Assembly (NCBI RefSeq): GCF_000368685.1
Contig: NZ_KB849628.1
Location: 1,150,813 to 1,192,079 of the forward strand
Origin: Acinetobacter baylyi DSM 14961 = CIP 107474
GTDB taxonomy: Bacteria; Pseudomonadota; Gammaproteobacteria; Pseudomonadales; Moraxellaceae
Length of the DNA: 41,267 bases
Reading direction: 5' to 3'
Part shown: positions 19,008-27,513 of the stretch, piece after piece
How positions within the stretch are numbered: the stretch's first letter is position 1
How the letters are laid out: each line of letters starts with the position of its first letter
Position numbers and translations under genes: made by a program
Notes under the pieces: generated by a model
Told to the model about the DNA's origin: nothing
What the model saw: the letters and a program-made list of their open reading frames with translations, nothing else
Databases searched by the model: none

Positions 19008-20906
19008 TTAGAATGTACGTGGTGCAGGTGGAATTGCGTCAACTGTTAATGGAACGTAACGCACAGGCTTGTATTCAAGACGGTTATCTGCCGAATACCA
19101 CAGTGTATGCTTCATCCACTCATCATCACGACGACCATATGGGTAATCAGGATGATCTGGCGCCAATTCATAATCGACAACTGTATGCGCACCACGACAC
19201 TCTTTACGTGCGGCAGCCGAAATCAATGTTGCTTTCGCAACTTCATACAGGTTTTCAACCTCCAAAGCCTCTACACGTGCAGTGTTAAATACCTTAGATT
19301 TGTCTTTTAAGTAAATATTGCGAACTCGTGGCTCTAGCGCAAGAATTTGTCTTACACCTTCATCCAGCAACTCTTGAGTACGGAATACTGCAGCATGATC
19401 CTGCACAATGTCACGAATCGCATCTGCAACTTCTTGCGCATTTTCACCAGAAGTTGATTCATCCAGATGACGAATACGTTTTAATGTACTCTCTAATACA
19501 TCTGTTGGAAGCGGTGCATATTCATCACCATGATGCTTGGTCACATAATCAATGATATGCTCACCCGCGGCTTTACCAAATACAACCAGGTCAAGCAAAG
19601 AGTTGGTACCCAAACGGTTTGCACCATGTACAGATACGCAAGAACATTCACCAATCGCATAAAAACCTTTTACTGGTTTTACGAAATCTGGACAGTTGGT
19701 CTCAAAAGTATATTCTTTGGTCGCATTGTTATAATGCGCTTCCAAGTGAAGGTTTTCAGTTGCCACTGGAACCACCACCTGACCATGAATATTGGTTGGA
19801 ATACCACCCATTTGATAATGAATCGTCGGTACAACCGGAATTGGCTCTTTGGTGATATCCACGTTTGCGAATTTTTTACCAATCTCAAATACAGATGGTA
19901 AACGCTTCATAATGGTATCCGCACCTAAGTGAGTCATATCGAGCAAGATATAATCCGCTTTAGGGCCACAGCCACGACCTTCTTTAATTTCTTGGTCCAT
20001 TGAACGTGAAACAAAGTCACGCGGCGCCAAGTCTTTCAAAGTTGGTGCATAACGTTCCATGAACGGCTCACCATCTTTGTTACGAAGAATCGCACCTTCA
20101 CCACGACAGCCTTCGGTCAGAAGTACGCCCGCACCCGCTACACCTGTTGGGTGGAATTGCCAGAATTCCATATCTTGCAATGGAATACCTGCACGTGCAG
20201 CCATACCAAGACCATCACCAGTATTGATATAAGCGTTGGTAGATGCACGGTAAACACGACCTGCACCACCTGTAGCAAACAAAGTCGCTTTGGCTTGGAA
20301 TACTGCAATATTACCTGTTTCCTGGTCGTAAGCAGTTACACCGAGTACATCACCTGCTTCATTACGGATCAAGTCAAGCGCAATCCACTCAACGAAAAAC
20401 TGAGTGCCCATTTTGACGTTGCTTTGATACAAGGTATGCAATAGCGCATGACCTGTACGGTCAGCAGCAGCACAAGCACGTGGAACTGGTTTATCACCAT
20501 AGTTTGCAGAGTGACCACCAAACGGACGTTGATAGATCGTACCATCTGCGTTACGGTCAAATGGCATACCTAAGTGTTCAAGCTCATATACAACTTTTGG
20601 CGCTTCACGTGTCATAAATTCAATGGCGTCTTGGTCACCTAACCAGTCAGAACCTTTTACTGTATCGTAAAAATGGAAATGCCAGTTGTCTTCCTGCATG
20701 TTGCCTAGTGAAGCACCAATACCACCCTGCGCTGCCACTGTATGAGAACGGGTTGGGAATACTTTGGTGAGTACCGCAACTTTCAAACCAGCTTGTGCCA
20801 ACTGATAAGAAGCACGCATACCAGAACCACCGCCACCTACGATGACAGCATCAAAAGTGAGGTTTTGAATATTTGAATAATCTTCTTTAGGGTTTATCGC
20901 GCCCAT
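19008..20906 (-). CDS. sdhA: Succinate dehydrogenase flavoprotein subunit
   Basis: It oxidises succinate to fumarate with covalently bound FAD. The 632 residues show the dinucleotide-binding GGGGSGMRAS near 24, the flavinylation motif RSHTVAAQGG near 53 (FAD-linked histidine), the substrate-site region QFHPTGV near 258, and GANRLGTNSLLDLVVFG near 410. The length is some 40 residues above the E. coli enzyme, partly from the N-terminal MGAINPKEDYSNIQ extension. It lies 12 bases downstream of sdhD. Confidence 0.98.
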   Translation of the reverse strand: MGAINPKEDYSNIQNLTFDAVIVGGGGSGMRASYQLAQAGLKVAVLTKVFPTRSHTVAAQGGIGASLGNMQEDNWHFHFYDTVKGSDWLGDQDAIEFMTREAPKVVYELEHLGMPFDRNADGTIYQRPFGGHSANYGDKPVPRACAAADRTGHALLHTLYQSNVKMGTQFFVEWIALDLIRNEAGDVLGVTAYDQETGNIAVFQAKATLFATGGAGRVYRASTNAYINTGDGLGMAARAGIPLQDMEFWQFHPTGVAGAGVLLTEGCRGEGAILRNKDGEPFMERYAPTLKDLAPRDFVSRSMDQEIKEGRGCGPKADYILLDMTHLGADTIMKRLPSVFEIGKKFANVDITKEPIPVVPTIHYQMGGIPTNIHGQVVVPVATENLHLEAHYNNATKEYTFETNCPDFVKPVKGFYAIGECSCVSVHGANRLGTNSLLDLVVFGKAAGEHIIDYVTKHHGDEYAPLPTDVLESTLKRIRHLDESTSGENAQEVADAIRDIVQDHAAVFRTQELLDEGVRQILALEPRVRNIYLKDKSKVFNTARVEALEVENLYEVAKATLISAAARKECRGAHTVVDYELAPDHPDYPYGRRDDEWMKHTLWYSADNRLEYKPVRYVPLTVDAIPPAPRTF

Positions 20907-20918
20907 GATGTCTTCCTA

Positions 20919-21284
20919 TCAATTCGCCCAGAAAATCTGGATACCCCAGATTGCAAATACAAACACGGCAATAATCACAGCCGATGTAAGAACCAGACGT
21001 AAACCTGATGCCGAAGGACCCATTTGACGAGTCGTTACATAATCAGTAAATACCTGCCACATGCCGATCCATGCGTGTGCTGCCAATGACAGAATTGCCA
21101 GTAAAGATAAAATCTTCATTGGCAAAGTCATCATGAAGCCAGACCATTGCTCATAGCTAAAACCACCATGAAAAAGAATCCAGCCAAAAATGACAACTGT
21201 ATATACGGCCAAAACCACAGCACTAATACGCTGAATAAACCAATCGCGAGAACCTGAACCTGTTAATCCTGTAGCACTTTTCAT
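20919..21284 (-). CDS. sdhD: Succinate dehydrogenase membrane anchor SdhD
   Basis: A small hydrophobic anchor subunit (121 residues from the chosen start) with three transmembrane helices, helping bind heme b and ubiquinone. AHAWIGMWQVFTDY, in the second helix region, contains the histidine and tyrosine/aspartate positions expected near heme and quinone. I chose ATG at 21284 (MKSATGLTGSGSRDW) over one five codons upstream because it overlaps the sdhC stop as TAATG, the same coupling seen at sucA-sucB. Confidence 0.94.
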   Translation of the reverse strand: MKSATGLTGSGSRDWFIQRISAVVLAVYTVVIFGWILFHGGFSYEQWSGFMMTLPMKILSLLAILSLAAHAWIGMWQVFTDYVTTRQMGPSASGLRLVLTSAVIIAVFVFAIWGIQIFWAN

Positions 21285-21685
21285 TAGAACACAATCCATA
21301 CAAAGGCTGCGATGATACCGATCACAGATAAGATCAATGAAATTGTAGCTGCAGTGCGCCCACTTTGAAGCTCTTCTGCAAAGCCAAGATCAGCGAGCAA
21401 GTGTTTAACACCAGCAATAAAGTGAAAGATTAAACCTGCTACAAATACCCATACGATAAGACGTACTAAAATATTTCCGAAGATTACTGTTTTTACGTAT
21501 TCAAATCCTTCTGGTGAAGATAAGGATTTATCCAAAATCCATAGTAAAACGGGAATTAAGAGGAATACGATCACACCAGAAAGACGGTGTAAGATTGATG
21601 CAATAGCCACGGGTGAGCGCAAATTTACCGCTAACACCTGACCCATGGACAAATTGACAGGTCTGTTGCTTTTCACAGCGGGCAT
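21284..21685 (-). CDS. sdhC: Succinate dehydrogenase cytochrome b556 subunit SdhC
   Basis: The large membrane anchor (133 residues) with three hydrophobic helices (about 30-50, 68-90 and 110-132). It opens with NRPVNLSMGQVLAVNLRSPVAIASILHRLSG, typical of SdhC, whose SxxHRxSG stretch lines the quinone site. HFIAGVKHLLADLG carries the likely axial heme histidine. It is the first gene of sdhCDAB. The only good ribosome-binding sequence, GGAG about 13 bases before the ATG, lies inside an 18-base palindrome. Confidence 0.95.
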   Translation of the reverse strand: MPAVKSNRPVNLSMGQVLAVNLRSPVAIASILHRLSGVIVFLLIPVLLWILDKSLSSPEGFEYVKTVIFGNILVRLIVWVFVAGLIFHFIAGVKHLLADLGFAEELQSGRTAATISLILSVIGIIAAFVWIVF

Positions 21686-21695
21686 CCTGTAGTAA

Positions 21696-21713
21696 AAACT
21701 CCAGCTGGAGTTT
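21696..21713 (-). promoter_or_regulatory. Palindrome over the sdhC ribosome-binding site
   Basis: AAACTCCAGCTGGAGTTT is a perfect 18-base palindrome in the inferred sdhC 5' UTR, 10 bases before the ATG. As RNA it forms a 7-bp stem with an AGCU loop that buries GGAG. It could block ribosome access, or serve as a DNA operator. Confidence 0.55.
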
Positions 21714-21781
21714 GTTTGAATTAATTCGAAGGAAAGCTGGCATTGAAGGCAAGCAAATGCCTACTTAATAAACGACAATGA

Positions 21782-21810
21782 ATTATAAATCGTCAAAAAT
21801 CAAAATACAA
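21782..21810 (-). promoter_or_regulatory. Candidate sdhC promoter
   Basis: On the minus strand TTGTAT (21805-21810), a 17-base spacer and a perfect TATAAT (21782-21787). Transcription would start near 21775, giving a 5' UTR of about 90 bases that includes the palindrome at 21696-21713. Confidence 0.65.
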
Positions 21811-22578
21811 ACAATGAAAAATCAGTTTTACTCATAAAATATTTCAAATAAGAATCATTAACATATGCAACTTATCAAATAATAATCATTTTTTGTGCGA
21901 TTTAATATGTATGTCACTATTTTTATAGAATAATTTTATAATTACACTCAAACTGAATGACAAAACTACATTCTTGCTGGTATTCGACCAAAGATGAATA
22001 GATTTTCATAGAAAAAATCAACCGATCATGAGTAAAATCAAGATGATTCACCTCAATTCATCATTATGATTTGTTTAGCAACATTTTTTTATGAAATGTT
22101 TTAATCAAATACCATTATTTAAATAGTCACATCATTTTTATAAAGAACAACTTACTTTGTGAATAACTTAAACTTAACAATCTCACCAAACAGTAATCCT
22201 GCTTGATAATCCAACAAAAACCGATCAAATATTTCTCTTTTGCAGCATCAATTACATAAAACAACTTTCCAATAAGCTATTTTTTAACCAATCAAACCAT
22301 CAAAACAACCTGCATAGCAAAATAATTCACTTGATTAAATTTATAGTTTTTTAAACACGCAACATAGGTAAGTTATGGGATTTAGGCCATTTTAACTTTA
22401 AATTGGCAATATATATCAGTGTACCGATGGATTAATTGCTCTAAAAATTTGTTTACAATTTAGCTTTTATAGTCAATTTTTTTCTGCACGTGGTCATAAA
22501 TTTGACTTATCATAGCGCGTCGACACTGTGATTTTATTCAGTTTTTTTAGCTGTCAAAGGTTGAAACTAACTGCTTGT
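21811..22578. other. Long AT-rich divergent spacer between sdhC and gltA
   Basis: About 770 bases with no supported gene on either strand; A/T-rich throughout. The size is generous for two divergent promoters, so distal regulator sites are likely, but I see no motif I would name. Confidence 0.5.
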
Positions 22579-22579
22579 G

Positions 22580-22589
22580 GTAACGTTAC
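22580..22589. promoter_or_regulatory. GTAACGTTAC palindrome upstream of gltA
   Basis: Perfect 10-base palindrome ending 19 bases before the candidate gltA -35 box. The placement fits an activator or repressor site; the regulator is unknown. Confidence 0.35.
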
Positions 22590-22608
22590 TTTTTATCCAT
22601 AAGTATGA

Positions 22609-22636
22609 TTGACAAAATTTCAGTTCACACTAATCT
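22609..22636 (+). promoter_or_regulatory. Candidate gltA promoter
   Basis: Consensus TTGACA (22609-22614), a 16-base spacer and TAATCT (22631-22636), giving a leader of about 85 bases before gltA. Confidence 0.5.
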
Positions 22637-22727
22637 TAGTAACAATTTTTGACCCGTCTGAATTCGTGCATTAAAAGATTAATACTTCGATTCAGATCAA
22701 CATTCACCAGGACAGGAGATCTATTGA

Positions 22728-24002
22728 ATGTCTGAAGCAACTGGCAAGAAAGCCGTATTAAAGCTTGATGGCAAAGAAATTGAATTACCAATTTACAGCG
22801 GCACATTGGGCCCAGATGTAATTGACGTTAAGGATGTATTGGCTGCAGGTCATTTTACTTTTGATCCTGGTTTCATGGCGACCGCTTCATGTGAATCGAA
22901 GATTACATTCATTGACGGAAACGAAGGTGTGTTATTACACCGCGGTTACCCAATTGATCAGCTTGCAACTCAAGCAGATTATTTGGAAACTTGCTATTTG
23001 TTATTAAATGGTGAACTTCCTACGCCAGAGCAAAAACAAGAATTTGATGCTAAAGTTCGTAACCACACCATGGTTCACGATCAAGTTAGCCGTTTCTTCA
23101 ATGGTTTCCGTCGTGATGCGCACCCTATGGCAATCATGGTGGGTGTAGTCGGTGCTTTATCTGCGTTTTATCACAACCAGTTAAACATTGAAGATGTCAA
23201 TCATCGTGAAATTACTGCAATTCGTTTGATTGCAAAAATTCCAACGCTTGCTGCTTGGAGTTATAAATACACTGTCGGCCAACCGTTCATTTACCCTCGT
23301 AATGATCTTGGTTATGCAGAAAACTTCCTGCACATGATGTTTGCAACCCCAGCAGACCGTGATTACAAAGTTAATCCAATTCTTGCTAAGGCAATGGATC
23401 GTATTTTCACGCTTCATGCAGATCATGAACAAAATGCTTCAACATCTACAGTCCGTTTGGCTGGTTCAACCGGTGCGAATCCGTATGCGTGTATCGCAGC
23501 AGGTATTTCTGCACTTTGGGGCCCTGCTCATGGTGGTGCAAACGAAGCTGTTCTGAAAATGCTTGATGAAATTGGCACTGTTGAGAACGTTGCTGGTTTC
23601 ATGGAAAAAGTGAAAACCAAAGAAGTTAAACTCATGGGCTTTGGTCACCGTGTGTATAAAAACTTCGATCCACGCGCGAAAGTCATGAAAGAAACATGTG
23701 ATGAAGTTCTTGCCGCACTCGGCATTAACGATCCACAACTTGAACTTGCGATGGAACTTGAGCGCATTGCGTTGTCTGATGAATACTTCATCAAGCGTAA
23801 TTTGTATCCAAACGTAGACTTCTATTCAGGTATCATTCTTAAAGCGATTGGTATTCCAACAGAAATGTTTACAGTGATCTTTGCACTTGCACGTACTGTG
23901 GGCTGGATCAGCCACTGGTTAGAAATGCACAGTGCTCCGTACAAAATTGGTCGTCCTCGTCAGCTTTACACTGGCGAAACCAAACGCGACATTAAACGTT
24001 AA
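22728..24002 (+). CDS. gltA: Citrate synthase
   Basis: It condenses acetyl-CoA and oxaloacetate to citrate, the entry step of the TCA cycle. The 424-residue length and sequence fit the type II, NADH-sensitive hexameric enzymes of Gram-negative bacteria. Catalytic regions are [11 protein letters not shown] near 264 and [14 protein letters not shown] near 304 (two active-site histidines), with the catalytic aspartate in YPNVDFYSG near 362. The start is supported by AGGAG nine bases upstream. It diverges from sdhC and ends at its own terminator, so it is expressed as a single gene. Confidence 0.98.
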   Translation: MSEATGKKAVLKLDGKEIELPIYSGTLGPDVIDVKDVLAAGHFTFDPGFMATASCESKITFIDGNEGVLLHRGYPIDQLATQADYLETCYLLLNGELPTPEQKQEFDAKVRNHTMVHDQVSRFFNGFRRDAHPMAIMVGVVGALSAFYHNQLNIEDVNHREITAIRLIAKIPTLAAWSYKYTVGQPFIYPRNDLGYAENFLHMMFATPADRDYKVNPILAKAMDRIFTLHADHEQNASTSTVRLAGSTGANPYACIAAGISALWGPAHGGANEAVLKMLDEIGTVENVAGFMEKVKTKEVKLMGFGHRVYKNFDPRAKVMKETCDEVLAALGINDPQLELAMELERIALSDEYFIKRNLYPNVDFYSGIILKAIGIPTEMFTVIFALARTVGWISHWLEMHSAPYKIGRPRQLYTGETKRDIKR

Positions 24003-24023
24003 TTTTCGAAAGAAGAGCAACTT

Positions 24024-24050
24024 AAAAGACCGCCTAGTGCGGTCTTTTTT
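24024..24050 (+). terminator. gltA terminator
   Basis: AAAAGACCGC / GCGGTCTTTT stem with a CTAGT loop and a T run, 21 bases after the gltA stop. The A run on the left arm may let it also serve the convergent gene at 24071. Confidence 0.85.
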
Positions 24051-24070
24051 ATTTTGATGATTGACTAAGA

Positions 24071-24532
24071 TCATATATTGTTACGCGAGACAAATGGAAT
24101 ACAGGCAGCTAAATCATCACAATCTTGTCGATAGTGTTTTTTCAAAAAATAATCCTGTACCATCTGCGCTTGCTGTTCTATACCATAATGCAAAAACTGC
24201 TTTCCCTGCTGCAAAACGTACTGATATTTTCTTTCAAAAATTCCTTTTCGGATTAACTTTATGCCTTGCTGATACTGCCAAACATGCACGAGCTCATGAA
24301 TCAGCCAAGACTGTTTCTCAATCGATTGTGTCGAAAAATCATCACACCAATCCGCAATATTAAAATAAATATGACCATTTGGGCTGATTGCATAATGTTT
24401 GATGATCAGACGATGCGCATAGATACAAATCGACTTCAGATCAAGATGATCAGCAAATATCGCATGGGCAAGGCGAATTTCTCCGACAGTAAGAGAGCGC
24501 TTTCGAAGGATCAGAAATTTATGCATCAACAT
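24071..24532 (-). CDS. Small HExxH putative metallopeptidase
   Basis: A 153-residue product with HELVHVWQYQQG at 79-90. The HExxH motif within HELxHVWQ is typical of zincin-like proteins sometimes annotated as vgr- or Rhs-related, but no Rhs or Vgr repeats or type VI genes lie nearby. There is no signal peptide or membrane helix. The start is uncertain: ATG at 24532 and ATG at 24526 (third codon) both lack a strong ribosome-binding site. The gene converges on gltA and stands alone. Zinc binding is inferred from the motif; the third ligand is not obvious (a candidate is the Glu in GIEQQAQMV near 117-125), and no substrate can be proposed. Confidence 0.7.
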   Translation of the reverse strand: MLMHKFLILRKRSLTVGEIRLAHAIFADHLDLKSICIYAHRLIIKHYAISPNGHIYFNIADWCDDFSTQSIEKQSWLIHELVHVWQYQQGIKLIRKGIFERKYQYVLQQGKQFLHYGIEQQAQMVQDYFLKKHYRQDCDDLAACIPFVSRNNI

Positions 24533-24804
24533 TATTGTTCAATAGCCACTATTAGATTGATCATGCAGGAATAACCGACTTAATAGAAAGAAAATTAACA
24601 ACAAATAAAAAAATAATAAAAAACGATAAATCTTGTTATTTTTACGCAGAAAAAGTTTTGATTAGTATATATTATCCATCTTGCACTGTTTTTCAATTAT
24701 ATTGACTTTTTTGTGTTATCCCATACGTCGAAACGTTGCATAATGACAACGACAAAATCAACTGCTGACGTATATCTGTGCTATCGATCTAGGACTAGGT
24801 TTGA

Positions 24805-26430
24805 ATGAAAAGTTTTAAAATTGCCCTTGCTCAATTTTCACCGCATATTGGCAATATTGATTCAAATGCTCAAAGAATGGTTGAGCAAGCAAATGAAGCT
24901 AAAAAACAAAATGCTGACTTAATTATTTTTCCAGAACTTTCTGTGATTGGCTATCCCGCAGAAGATCTTCTTTTACGTCCAAATTTAAACAAACGGATGC
25001 AGAAGGCATTTCAGCAACTCAAGGAAGTTAAAGATATTGTCATGGTGTTTGGGTTTGTTCATCAAACCGAAGAAGGTCATCGTTACAATTCTGCAGCTGT
25101 CATGAAAGATGGTGTTGTTCTGGGTGTTTACAACAAACACAATTTACCAAACTATAGTGTGTTTGATGAAAAACGCTATTTTAGTCCTGGTCATCAGCAC
25201 TTGGTGTTTGAATACCTTGGACATAAATTTGGTGTTTTGATTTGTGAAGATATCTGGTCGATCAATACGGTTAAGCAACTCTCTAAGTTGAATGTTGAAA
25301 CTGTTCTGGTTCTAAACGCATCTCCTTATGAAGTAGGTAAACCACAGCATCGTGTCCAAACATTGACTGAGCTATCTAAGCAGCTCAATGTTCATCTGGT
25401 TTATCTCAATCAAGTGGGTGGTCAGGATGATCTAATTTTTGATGGTAGCAGCTTTATTATCAATCACGATGGAGAAGTCGCATTTCAGGCGCCAAGCTTC
25501 AAAGAAGAGCTGTACTACAGTGAATTTGATATTGAACAAAAGCGCTATAAAAAAATTGACCCTGCCCCCGCACTTGATACCATTGCTGAAATCTATCAAA
25601 GTTTGGTCATGGCAACGCGTGACTACGTTCAACGCTCAGGCTTCTCAGGCGTAATTCTAGGTTTGTCTGGCGGTATCGATTCTGCTTTAACGCTCGCCAT
25701 CGCGGCCGATGCGATTGGTGCAGACAAAGTACAGGCCGTCATGATGCCATATACTTATACATCTCAGATTAGTGTTGAAGATGCAACCGAACAAGCGCGT
25801 CGTATGGGTGTAACTTTCGGAATTGCCGAGATTCATCCAATCGTCAATAGTTTTATGCAAACGCTCTACCCGTTCTTTGGAAATGCGCCTGCGGATGCAA
25901 CTGAAGAAAACTTGCAAGCACGTGCTCGTGGTACGTTGTTAATGGGATTGTCCAATAAATTTGGTAATTTAGTCTTATCAACAGGAAATAAATCTGAGCT
26001 TGCTGTGGGTTATTGCACACTTTACGGTGACATGGTGGGTGGCTTTGCTGTTCTTAAGGATGTGTATAAAACCATCGTATTTGAACTCGCAAAATACAGA
26101 AACACTCTGAGTGAAACACCTGTTATTCCAGAACGTGTGATTACTCGTCCGCCATCGGCAGAATTGCGCCCCGATCAGAAAGATCAGGATTCGCTACCTG
26201 CTTATGATATTCTTGATGCAATTCTTTATGCTTATATTGAAGAAGATCAAAGTCAGTCAGATATCATTGCCAAAGGCTTCGACAAAGAAGTCGTTGAAAA
26301 AGTGATTCGCCTGGTTGATCGAAATGAATATAAACGCCGTCAAGGTGCAATTGGCCCGCGTATTAGCTCACGTGCTTTTAGTCGAGAGCGTCGTTACCCT
26401 ATCGTAAATGGCTGGAGACCCGATGACTAA
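24805..26430 (+). CDS. nadE: Glutamine-dependent NAD+ synthase
   Basis: It makes NAD+ from deamido-NAD+ using ATP and ammonia taken from glutamine. The 541 residues join an N-terminal nitrilase-type glutaminase domain (about 1-250, catalytic Glu44, Lys111 and Cys147 in FPELS, NKHNLPNY and LICEDIW) to a C-terminal synthetase domain with the ATP pyrophosphatase loop SGGIDS at 288-293. STGNKSELAVGYCTLYGD near 400 is also typical. The start has AGGT about five bases upstream. Its last eight bases overlap the following gene. Confidence 0.97.
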   Translation: MKSFKIALAQFSPHIGNIDSNAQRMVEQANEAKKQNADLIIFPELSVIGYPAEDLLLRPNLNKRMQKAFQQLKEVKDIVMVFGFVHQTEEGHRYNSAAVMKDGVVLGVYNKHNLPNYSVFDEKRYFSPGHQHLVFEYLGHKFGVLICEDIWSINTVKQLSKLNVETVLVLNASPYEVGKPQHRVQTLTELSKQLNVHLVYLNQVGGQDDLIFDGSSFIINHDGEVAFQAPSFKEELYYSEFDIEQKRYKKIDPAPALDTIAEIYQSLVMATRDYVQRSGFSGVILGLSGGIDSALTLAIAADAIGADKVQAVMMPYTYTSQISVEDATEQARRMGVTFGIAEIHPIVNSFMQTLYPFFGNAPADATEENLQARARGTLLMGLSNKFGNLVLSTGNKSELAVGYCTLYGDMVGGFAVLKDVYKTIVFELAKYRNTLSETPVIPERVITRPPSAELRPDQKDQDSLPAYDILDAILYAYIEEDQSQSDIIAKGFDKEVVEKVIRLVDRNEYKRRQGAIGPRISSRAFSRERRYPIVNGWRPDD

Positions 26431-27460
26431 GGATCAGACATCATCTAGCGAACAACTTGCTCAAGCACTTTTGCTTGAGCAAGTTCGTTATTATCAACAA
26501 CAACTTTCTGCAGATCACTCTCCCGAATATATTCAGCATATTTGTCATTTAATTTTTCAGTCCACTCAATACCTTAATCTCAATCAAGTGGTAGACCTTG
26601 AACAACTTCAAGCCGTTGTACAGCGTTATGCACTTGAAATGCAGCTAGGTGCGGATTTGCTGGAATTTATTGGTGAAGTTTCTAAACAGATTTTCATCTC
26701 TGCATTAAAATCTTCCTCTACCCTGAATGATCTGATTTCAGATCATCAATTTGAAATTTGGCTGTCCAAATTTTTAGAGCTTGAACATGTGCGTGTATAT
26801 CTGAATAATTTCTTGCGTGATAGTCCTGCTATTCAGCAGCTTTGTCATTTTATTGCGACCACTGTTATTCAGAAAAAGCTTCCTGGTTTTTTACAAAATC
26901 CTAATTTTCAAGAACATCATACACAACATCCTCATTCTAGCTGGCAACAGCGGATCAAACGTTTTTCACTCAAGCAACAACAGCGAATTGAACAGAAACT
27001 CGAAGATTATCTCGCTACATTTATTCAGGAGCAATTGGCTGAGCTGACTATTTTATCCAATGATGATCTGGAAGATTTGATTCGAAATATTTGGGATGAT
27101 TTAAAAGAAAAAACGGTTTATCAATATATTTCAAAGATTGATCCACTGGATGTAGAAGAGTTTTTTGTCTTGATCTATGAGTATTGGAAGGAATTACGTC
27201 AACAACCCTTTATGCAAAATCTAATTCTTCGAGGTGTCGAAGTATTTTATCGATTTTATGAACATGAGACGCTGCAAGACTTACTTTATGGCATTGGTTT
27301 GAATGAAAGCGATATTAAGACTGAAGCTTTACGATTCTACCCCAAAGTACTTCGAGCATTTGAGCAACAAAATCTACTTGAACCATTACTGATGCAGATT
27401 TTAAAGCCATTTTATATTCGCCCTGCGACACTGGCATTGATTGAGCAACATCAAAATTAA
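26423..27460 (+). CDS. Hypothetical helical protein coupled to nadE
   Basis: I do not recognise a named family. I chose ATG at 26423 (345 residues, MTKDQTSSSEQ), which has GGAG six bases upstream and overlaps the nadE stop by eight bases. An ATG five codons earlier lacks such a site. The product is rich in Gln, Leu, Glu and His, predicted almost entirely alpha-helical and soluble, without signal peptide, membrane helix or catalytic motif. The segment SLKQQQRIEQKLEDYLATFIQEQLAEL near 180 could be a coiled coil. The overlap suggests translational coupling to nadE. A link to NAD metabolism is only inference from position. Confidence 0.8.
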   Translation: MTKDQTSSSEQLAQALLLEQVRYYQQQLSADHSPEYIQHICHLIFQSTQYLNLNQVVDLEQLQAVVQRYALEMQLGADLLEFIGEVSKQIFISALKSSSTLNDLISDHQFEIWLSKFLELEHVRVYLNNFLRDSPAIQQLCHFIATTVIQKKLPGFLQNPNFQEHHTQHPHSSWQQRIKRFSLKQQQRIEQKLEDYLATFIQEQLAELTILSNDDLEDLIRNIWDDLKEKTVYQYISKIDPLDVEEFFVLIYEYWKELRQQPFMQNLILRGVEVFYRFYEHETLQDLLYGIGLNESDIKTEALRFYPKVLRAFEQQNLLEPLLMQILKPFYIRPATLALIEQHQN

Positions 27461-27466
27461 AGACTA

Positions 27467-27505
27467 CATGTTCAAGCATCATACAACTGCTTGAACATGC
27501 CTCTT
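27467..27505 (+). terminator. Terminator after the nadE operon
   Basis: Perfect 12-bp stem CATGTTCAAGCA / TGCTTGAACATG, 9-base loop, then CCTCTTTTT, between convergent genes. Confidence 0.85.
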
Positions 27506-27513
27506 TTTATCAT

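Noticed and set aside
21841..21900. Possible Fur-box-like AATAATAATCATT sequence upstream of sdhC
   Set aside because: In DNA this AT-rich a weak match is expected by chance and the dyad symmetry is poor.
24061..24363. Plus-strand frame of 100 codons downstream of gltA
   Set aside because: It is antisense to the HExxH gene, whose motif and composition are coherent; its start overlaps the gltA terminator region.
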